64,000 bases of DNA, from assembly GCA_949752735.1 (NCBI GenBank), contig OX457046.1, positions 33,285,316 to 33,349,315 of the forward strand, written 5' to 3'. Position numbers and translations under genes: made by a program. This DNA comes from Lumbricus terrestris (Eukaryota; Annelida; Clitellata; Crassiclitellata; Lumbricidae). Positions 56,771 to 64,000 of this stretch are shown piece by piece. The notes under the pieces were generated by a model. The model searched no databases. It had not been told where the DNA came from and worked only from the letters and a program-made list of their open reading frames with translations. The number at the start of each line of letters is the position of its first letter. The first letter of the stretch is position 1.

Positions 56771-59700
56771 ATATACTACTGCTGAAATGTACGCTACAGT
56801 CTCGGCATCTTCTCTTTCGTGATATTTCTTTAATATATTAATGTGATATGTCTTTATCTTTCCTTTCTCGATTTCAACTCTGTAATCATAGTCTCCAATC
56901 TTCTCTTTCACAACATATGGCCCTTGCCACTTTACTAACATCTTGTTCTTACAACTAGGCAATAATAACAACACCTTATCACCTATTTCCAACTTCCGGT
57001 ATCTCGCTTTCCTGTCATAATACTTCTTGTTTTTAGCGTTCGCTTTGTGTATCGCTTTCTGCGCCATATCACAAGTCTCCTCAATCCTTTCTCTCAAATC
57101 CTGCATATACGTATATACGTCTTTCACTTCTTCTTCCACTGTCTCATTGGTCCATAACTCCTTCAGGATCTGCACTGGTCCCCTACACGATCTACCAAAT
57201 ATTAGTTCGAATGGTGTGAAACCGTGACTCTCATGTACTGTGTCTCTCAACGCAAACAGTAATGGAGCTATATAACGATCCCATTCTTTCGCTTGTTCAC
57301 CAATCAACTTCCTCAACGTCGCTTTGATGGTTCCATTAAGTCTTTCTACACATCCATTGCCCATTGCATGGTATGGACTCGTCATGGTGTGTTTTATCAA
57401 TAGCATCTTATTTACTTCAGCCATGAGTTCGGAAGTGAACTGGCTTCCACGATCAGTATGGATCTTCTGAGGCACTCCCATACGACAATAAAATCCGAAC
57501 AAAGCTTCTGCAACTTCCTCAGTACTAATTCCTTTCAATGGAATAGCTTCCGGATATCTTGTACTCAAGTCTATGATGGTCAATATGTATCGGTAACCCC
57601 TTGCAGACATAGGGTTAACTTCTCCGATTATGTCTATGCATATGTGTTTGAATGGTACATCTAATACAGGTAGATGACCCATAGGCGCCTTGTGGTTCAC
57701 CTTCTTGTCAACTGATTTTTGACAAATATCACAACTCAACACATATCTCCGTATATCTTGTCCTATTCCAGGCCAATAGAATTCATTTAGAATCTTATCA
57801 TGTGTTTTCCTCATTCCTAAATGAGCCGATAACAATGAATTGTGTGCCACAGCTAACACTTTATCCCTCAATGGTTTAGGTACCATTAGTTGCCATTTCA
57901 CCTCATCCTTCTGTACTTCTTTGTATCTTTTATACAACAATCCCTTCTTTTTCACATATGGTTTATCTTCTATGTTGTCTTCGTTACCATCCCATTCAAT
58001 TGCTCTTTCCATTTGTTTCGACATAGTTTCATCTTGACTCTGCAACTCCTGTATCTCTTTTACTGACACATTCAAGTTCGGCATCTCCGCCACTTTCAAT
58101 GGTTTGTATTTTGCTACCTTTTTAGCTTCTGCCCTAGTCTCCACAACTGCTACTGTCATTAATTTTTCATCTTGATTCCTCATCACATTGTCAGTAAATC
58201 TTACTGTTTTCTTTGCACCAATAGGTCTTTCTTCATGTTCTGTTTTTCTAATCAATATTCCTTTGTTTTCCACTTCAGTACATTTCTCAATTATTTCTTT
58301 TGGCTCATGATTTGTCACACTCTCAGTTCTTTCATCCTTAACCATGTACTTCAATCCTTTGATTTTCCCAATTATTACTGGCTTTATTGGCTGTTCCATC
58401 ACCATCGCTTGTACTTCACCATTAAAATGTTCACTCTCGATATACACCTTAGCCAATGGGAAACATCTTAAACTCCCATCAACTAATACACAATGTGTTT
58501 CTTCTCCAGTCAACGCTTCTTCATTTATCAAAGAACGTTTTACAATACAACAACTTGCGCCTGTGTCGTATAAGCATCCCACTGTGTTTCCATTAACTGT
58601 CACCTGGTATTCACTCTTATCTTCAAGGCTAATACATCCATCATTGTCTTTTATCACCATTGCACTTGCTGCCATGTACATTGGTGGTATTTTATTATGT
58701 TCACCCTGTTTCATCTGTTGTTCTCCTCTTGTAACTTCAACCACTCTCTGTATTTCACTTTCTGGCTTAACCAAGTGTGCTCGACTTTCGAATATTTGTA
58801 CTGCTGCTGCAGTGTGTTTAAATGTACCCCTGTTTTTCTTTGGGCATTGATATGCCTTATGGTTCTGTTCTCCACAGAAAAAACAAGTAATCTTATGTCC
58901 AGTTGCAATTTCTCTTTCTCTACTGAACCCTCGGTTTTGATGTGTACCCTGATTTATCTTCACATCACTTCTACTCCTGTTCAGATTGTACCCAGACTGT
59001 TCTTTGGGTCTGTGTTCATACGGTCTACCGTTCAACCTGTCACTATGAAATTTCACATCTGGTTTTACAGACTGCTCGCTGTACTTGTAACCGTGTGCTT
59101 CAATGTGTGATTCCGCACAAACTAACATGTCCTTCAAACTCATTTTACCCTTCTCTTTTATAAACATACGAAGTTCAGTACTGCACGTCAGGTAAAACTG
59201 ATCTTTCAACAATAGATCTTCCACTCCTTCGTAAGTTCTTTCAAATCCCGCTTGTGCTAACCACTGCTGCATGTACCTTCTCAATCTATGTACAAAACTA
59301 GAAGGTGTCTCTCCAGATTCCATTTTACTGGTTTTGAACTTGTTTCGATAACCACCTTCAGTCAGTTGAAATCTCTTCAACAGCTGAGTCTTCAAACACT
59401 CATAATCTTGCACTTCATCTGCAGACAACCTTTGGTATACTTCCAGTGCTCTGCCTTCCAAATGTCTAGCTAACGTCAGCGACCAAACTTCTTTTTTAAC
59501 TTCGTACGCAACACAGGTTCTCTCGAATCTCAACAAGTAGGCATCTAAACAATCCTTTGACTCGTTGAATATAGGAAATTTGATATTTCTGATTCCTTTA
59601 TTGTTTTCTCGGTGATCTCCCTGTTGTTGACCATCACCGATCCTCATGTAGTCACTCTCGTGCTCTCGGTTTTGCTCCCCTCTCGAATCAATTTCACGCA

Positions 59701-60082
59701 TTCTCACTTGTGCTTCAAGTCTCTTTATCTCTAACTGGTGTTCACGCTGTTCTCTGGCTTCTGTTGCCAAGCGACTTTCTCTCGCTTCTGTCTCAGCTGC
59801 TTCTGCCTCAGCTTTTCTCATTGCTGCTGCCGCTTCAGCTTCCATCTCTGCTTTTCTTGTAGCAGCTTCTGTTTCAGCCTTCCTCGTTGCTGCTTCTATC
59901 TCAAGTCTCTTGACTTCTGCTGCTGCTTCAGCTAATTTCATCTCTTTGGCGATCTCCCTCTCAGTCGCTCTATCTTGTCTCCATTCTGCCTGTCTTTCTT
60001 TGACAAAGGCACGTGTCTCGTCCCCTTCCATGTTCATCCGTTTGGCAATTTCTAACCAAGCTTCAAAATCACTGACAGACAT
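56771..60082 (-). pseudogene. Element A gag-protease-integrase half
   Basis: 1,104 codons from an ATG at 60,082 to the edge of element B. Residues 30-135 are an Ala/Glu/Arg coiled coil with AATRKAE repeats. Residues 168-325 are a SCAN-like capsid region (LARHLEGRALEVYQRLS, then SFVHRLRRYMQQWL). A CCHC knuckle CFFCGEQNHKAYQC is near 395, and a protease motif YDTGAS near 506. Integrase follows: zinc site HNSLLSAHLG to CDIC (745-785), then catalytic Asp, Asp and Glu near 818 (CIDIIGEV), 876 (HTDRGSQF) and 911 (VERLNGT), and a GPY-type end near 1045. Integrase therefore comes before RT. The frame runs on into element B's LTR by chance for about 50 codons. Split by insertion. Confidence 0.93.
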
Positions 60083-60390
60083 ACTTACTGTCTTACTTGC
60101 TGACTAGCAACTTATGACAAAAATATTGGCAACTATGTGCGCTATTTAAATTTCTAACAAATAGAAATTGTTCAATTCTGCAAAGTGTCAATTCAGTTCC
60201 ACAACAACAACTAATAGTTCATACACCTACTGCAGTATCTTCAATCTACAATTTCAGATTTAGTCTCTAACAATCTCCTAGCTATAATTGTTCAAAGTTT
60301 TTCTAATACTGTTCAAAAGACAGTTATCTTTACTGATTTAAATCTTTACTGACTTAAATCTTTACTGACTTAAATCTTTACTGACTTTTA

Positions 60391-60409
60391 TCCCGGGCAT
60401 GGGCACCCA
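60391..60409 (-). other. Possible element A primer-binding site
   Basis: The minus strand reads TGGGTGCCCATGCCCGGGA four bases inside the 5' LTR, a fitting place and a TGG start. I could not match it to a tRNA with confidence. A 17-bp unit (taaatctttactgactt) repeats about four times just downstream (60,329-60,389). Confidence 0.4.
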
Positions 60410-60413
60410 CTCG

Positions 60414-61451
60414 TGTCACCGTCCATCGAAATCTAGGGTTTTAAATCTAGTTTTAATAGGGAACTTTATGCTCAGAGGCCATTGGGTGATCAATATTAGA
60501 ATGAACTAGGACCTAAAACAAATGTAGCTGAGATTCGTTTAAAGATTATATTATAATAAAACAATATCAAACAGTAAAATACAATCAATAATCCTATCTA
60601 CTTATTGTGGCGTATTATCTAATAATATTATAGCTTGTTTCTTATCTTCCACGTTGGACTTTTCCAGCGTAGATGTAGAAGTTCTTCAGTTCGTATGGAT
60701 TGGAATGAAGGTTTGAAGAGGAAGGAAGGTCACCTTCTTCTTGCTTGCCGTCGTTTCCAATTCTCTTCCGTAGCTGCGTAGACGGAGAATGCTGTAGCTG
60801 GCACAGCACTCTGTAGTTTCGTCCACCTCGTTGTTTCTCCACAAGCAACGGTAGCTTCTCGTCGCTTGCTCGTCTTGTTGTAGTTTCGCCCCTTTCTTCT
60901 GCCGTCGAACTCCAATCGCAATTGTAGTTCCGAATTCGATCTTCTCCGATGTCGATCGCAGTGCACTCGCAAGTGTCTCACCAAACTTCGCAAAGTTTCC
61001 GTACGACAAGCCCTGGTATCTCTATTCCCAAGGACTTATAGTCTCACCAGTGGGACAGGCCGACAACGTGTCGCCTTCCACACCCAATTCACCGTCAGAT
61101 CTTCTGAATTACCGACAAGGAACGCCACAATCGTCAATGGCCGCCCTTGCTCAGAAATCTACGTCTTCTTCCTTCGCCATCTTTTCGCTGTCTAACTTTA
61201 TCGTCTGCCGTTGTTGTCGTCTGCTCAAGTTTGACGCTGCTTTCTGCCCTTCGTTGTGTTTCGATAATTGATGTAGCGCGTATTCAAGAATTGTTATAGC
61301 GCTATTATTATTATCTAACTTAATGCCACAAGTAATATTAATTATAATCTACAATACGCCACATATTGTCTAGCTTAATTCTTACCTATTTAATACTTAT
61401 ACAATGCATCATTTAATAGGTTTGTTTGATAAGAAGCATTCTACCGCTACA
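60414..61451 (-). repeat. Element A 5' LTR, 1,038 bp
   Basis: Same ends and length as 42,998-44,035. ATCAG follows directly at 61,452-61,456. Confidence 0.95.
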
Positions 61452-61456
61452 ATCAG

Positions 61457-63302
61457 TTACTCTGTTACACATGAGTTTCTCAATTATTTTGGGGAAAAAG
61501 GAGAGTACAGATATTGGTCGATAATTACTAGTCATCTTTCTATCCCCAGTTTTATAGATAGGGGAGATTTTGGCAGTTTTTAATTCATTGGGTACTAATC
61601 CAGTAGCAAATGAGGTGTTAATAATAGTGCTCAGAGGGGAAGCAATAGCATGTATTGTGGATTTGGCTATTAAGGGACTAATTTCATCTGGACTAGATGA
61701 AGAAGCTCTTAATAAGCTAGAGACTTGAATAATCTCCAAGTCAGAGGTTGGAGCTATGCCGAAAGAGCACATAGGTGGGGTGGGCAAAAAGTGTTCAAAG
61801 GAAGTTGTGGCTTTGGGGATTTTAGCTGCTAAAGTAGTTCCAATAGTGGTAAAGTAGTTTTTAAAGGCATTGGCAATAAGGGCTGGGTCCTGGACTAAGT
61901 CAGATCCAATAAGAAAATATTCAGGAAGACACGAGTCTTCGTTAGTATTAAGAATCTGTTTAATTATTTTCCAAGTCTGGTTAAGATTATTACCGCACTG
62001 GATAAAACAGTCAGAATAATAACGAGATTCACACTCCTTTCTCACAGATTTGAATTTGTTACGATATTGGGTGAATCGTTGTTTATTAAGAACAGTAGGG
62101 TTCATTAAGAACTGCTTATGTAGCCTTGCTTTTTTCTTACAAGATTTGAGTAAAGACTTGGTCATCCAAGGCTGTTTAATAAAATTGCGTCCCTTAGTTT
62201 TTACGGTTAGCAATGGAAAAGCTTTATTATACAACAATTTATACTTTTGGATAAAGGCTGTATAGGCTAGATTAGGGCCACTATTTAGGCATATAGTGTC
62301 TACAAAAGCCCAGTCAGTTGTATTCAATGAGCTGACAAATAATTCTTTGGCATCAGGAGAAAAGTTACGTGAGTGAGAGTAGGGAGCAGGAATCCGGAGT
62401 GGAGGGCTGAAGTCAATGTGGAGAAGAATAGGAAGATGATCTGAGATATCATTGATTATTATGCAAGAATCTTGACCAATGCTTAAACAATTAGTAAAGA
62501 TGTTGTCTATAAGGGTTGCAGTTGTTTCAGTAATTCTCGTGGGCCTGAGGATCGTTGGGAAAAATTTATGAGAAAACATAGAATTCAAAAAAGCCTCAGT
62601 GGGGGGATGTTCACTATGGCGAAGTAGATTGATATTGAAGTCTCCCATTAAAAATACACGGTTAGTAGATTTTGATAAATATAATAAGGAGTCATCAAAG
62701 TCCTCAAGAAAACCAGGGATTGGCAATCCAGGAGGACGGTAGATAGTGCCAATTATTATGTCTTTATTTTTTTAGGGGTAACTTAATAAACATAGATTCA
62801 AAAGTGCTCAATTTAGATTTCGTCCATTCAGCTTCCAATACTTCAAATTCAATACCTGTTCGAATAAAAAAAAACCAACTCCTCCATGCCTTCCCACTTT
62901 CCTAGACCTGTGAATAAAATTGAACCCCGGGATTGAGATGCTTGATGCCAATTCATCAGAGAGCCAGGTTTCGGTAAGAGCAAGAACAGATGTATTAGAT
63001 TGAGTCAAGAGGAGGTGAATTTCTGGGATCTTTAAATTCGTGCCACGACAGTTGAGATGAGTTAAGCAAAAATGATCATTAGCATTAAGGCTAGCATAAA
63101 ATTCAGGTAACTGAGTAGTGACTTTATATGAGCTTGAGAGCATAGTCCTAGCATTATAAAAGTTAAAGTCAGCGTCAAGGTCCTCATCCTGCAATAGAGT
63201 TCTACATTCATCATTTAGGTCACATAATCTCAAGCAATATTCACTATTGTCAGCCAACGAAGAAATTCTAAAGCTAGTGGCAATTTCATCTATGTCATGC
63301 AT
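61457..63302 (-). pseudogene. LINE endonuclease and N-terminal RT
   Basis: Minus-strand frames 63,302-62,808 and 62,726-61,457 together give an apurinic-type endonuclease (HLNCRGTNLKIPEI, LALTETWL, GGVGFF, GTIYRPPG, MGDFNINLL, TLIDNIFTN, SDHLPILLHI), a linker, and the first RT motifs (KTAKISPIYKTGDR, NYRPISVLSFFPKIIEKLM). Two breaks lie at A-runs near 62,870 and 62,770 on the plus strand, each consistent with a one-base length change. The TTG at 62,726 is not a real start. The RT continues at 42,997 in the other half. Confidence 0.88.
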
Positions 63303-63350
63303 GGAAACATCATCCGAGGAAGTAGCAAACGGCAGATTTGAATTAAAACA
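61457..63350 (-). mobile_element. CR1/L2-like LINE, 5' part
   Basis: Endonuclease and start of RT of the LINE continued at 42,997-41,204. The 5' edge is not sharp; LINE-like coding is seen up to about 63,302. No separate ORF1 was recognised, so the copy is probably 5'-truncated. Confidence 0.85.
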
Positions 63351-63539
63351 ATCATAGCAACACCAAACTAATCTCTCCAGTCCACTGATGCCTTAAACTG
63401 GGTGTGTTTCTGCTGTCTTTCATTGACTCTTTCTCTGTGTGTAGGCTACATGTGCATGTGCAGATATGTGTCCTGCTCTGTTTCTCTGTCTCTCTTTGTA
63501 TCTCTTGTCTCTCTCTCTGTCTCCGCCACGCAGAGGGAG

Positions 63540-63672
63540 AATTGCCAGGGGAGTTGTTTTTTAACCTCCAATCTTTCTTAAAACACCATAGTAAAGTCTG
63601 TTTTTCACACCCCAATCCCAAGTGAATCATAGTCCAAACCCCCAGTTATTTTTCCTACAATTCTCACACTGT
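63540..63672 (-). repeat. Dispersed repeat, copy 2
   Basis: Reverse complement of 15,431-15,560, sharing gtgtgagaattgt, aaaataactgggggtt and gtgtgaaaaacagacttta. The inner half has diverged. Confidence 0.7.
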
Positions 63673-63681
63673 CCCTTCTTC

Positions 63682-63870
63682 TGCCTCTACCTCTGATTCT
63701 GCCTCTGCCTCTGCCTCTGCCTCTGCCTCTGCCTCTCCCTCTCCCTCTCCCTTTCCCTCTCCCTCTCCCTCTCCCTTTCCCTCTCCCTCTCCCTCTCCCT
63801 TTCCCTCTCCGTCTCCCTCTCCCTCTCCCTCTCCCTCTCCCTCTCCCTCTCCCTCTCCCTCTCTCTCTGT
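63682..63870. repeat. (CTCTCC/CTCTGC)n hexamer microsatellite
   Basis: About 190 bp of ctctgc then ctctcc hexamers. The Arg-Gly repeat ORF on the minus strand is its translation. Confidence 0.95.
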
Positions 63871-64000
63871 TTATGTTTCTGTCTCTGTCTACCAGCGAGA
63901 TCGTCTTCACTGGGATAAGTTGTTTCATATTTTGAAAAAAATATGAAAATTATTTTTCATGCATTCCGTTTCATTTTCCGGGGGAAATGGTACGTATTTA

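Larger units (their letters stand above)
42998..61451 (-). mobile_element. Element A: Gmr1-type Ty3/Gypsy LTR retrotransposon
   Basis: Read on the minus strand: 5' LTR (61,451-60,414), leader, gag-protease-integrase (60,082-56,771), element B as an insertion, RT-RNase H (45,669-44,193), a purine tract, and 3' LTR (44,035-42,998). Without B and its 4-bp duplication the element is about 7.35 kb. It is flanked by ATCAG on both sides and lies inside a LINE. Integrase before RT is the opposite of the common Gypsy order and matches the Gmr1 group. The frame keeps the same phase on both sides of B, so coding was uninterrupted before B arrived. Confidence 0.92.

Overview
This window looks like metazoan nuclear DNA, most probably from an invertebrate deuterostome. 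An echinoderm is my guess. The grounds are tRNA genes with eukaryotic A and B boxes, a CES-2/PAR-type bZIP gene with splice-like exon edges, a Gmr1-type Ty3/Gypsy element (a group described from deuterostomes), many hAT-type MITEs, and repeated use of the motif taggccta. The organism call is inference. No operons, prokaryotic genes or CRISPR arrays were seen.

Region 1 (1-14,150) is a dense tRNA array: 33 tRNA genes, made of 17 Gly(GCC), 8 Phe(GAA) and 8 Trp(CCA), in repeating Gly-Gly-Phe-Trp modules. Modules of 2,059-2,060 bp (3,587-9,110) carry an extra, inverted Gly copy. Positions 1-3,580 repeat 8,780-12,990, except that one copy has lost 652 bp exactly between two Gly genes. Two Gly and two Trp copies have a mismatch in the acceptor stem, and four Gly copies have lost the close T-run terminator.

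Region 2 (14,150-41,200) is gene-poor. It holds one convincing protein gene on the minus strand: the last exon of a bZIP transcription factor (20,530-21,475), with a possible upstream exon at 25,129-25,303 whose splice phase fits. Around it lie hAT-type elements with 8-bp target duplications (one nested in another), two long foldback elements with TA targets, a tRNA-headed SINE whose trinucleotide tail makes a false poly-Asp ORF, a decayed LINE 3' end, a roughly 100-bp dispersed repeat in six copies, a TIR MITE family in two copies, and many micro- and minisatellites.

Region 3 (41,200-63,350) is a three-layer nest of retrotransposons. A CR1/L2-like LINE (minus strand) was split by an LTR element, A (42,998-61,451, minus strand, 1,038-bp LTRs, target duplication ATCAG). 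Element A has the order gag-protease-integrase-RT-RNase H, which is the Gmr1-type order, and a SCAN-like gag. A was itself split between integrase and RT by a second Gypsy element, B (45,670-56,770, plus strand, 2,150-bp LTRs, 4-bp duplication ATAT). B has one long gag-pol ORF whose start codon and a seven-fold 11-residue coiled-coil repeat lie inside its 5' LTR, upstream of a tRNA-Leu(UAA)-type primer site. Both LTR pairs match in length, and the translations I could compare are identical, so both insertions look recent.

The end of the window (63,350-64,000) holds a dispersed repeat and a long CTCTCC microsatellite.
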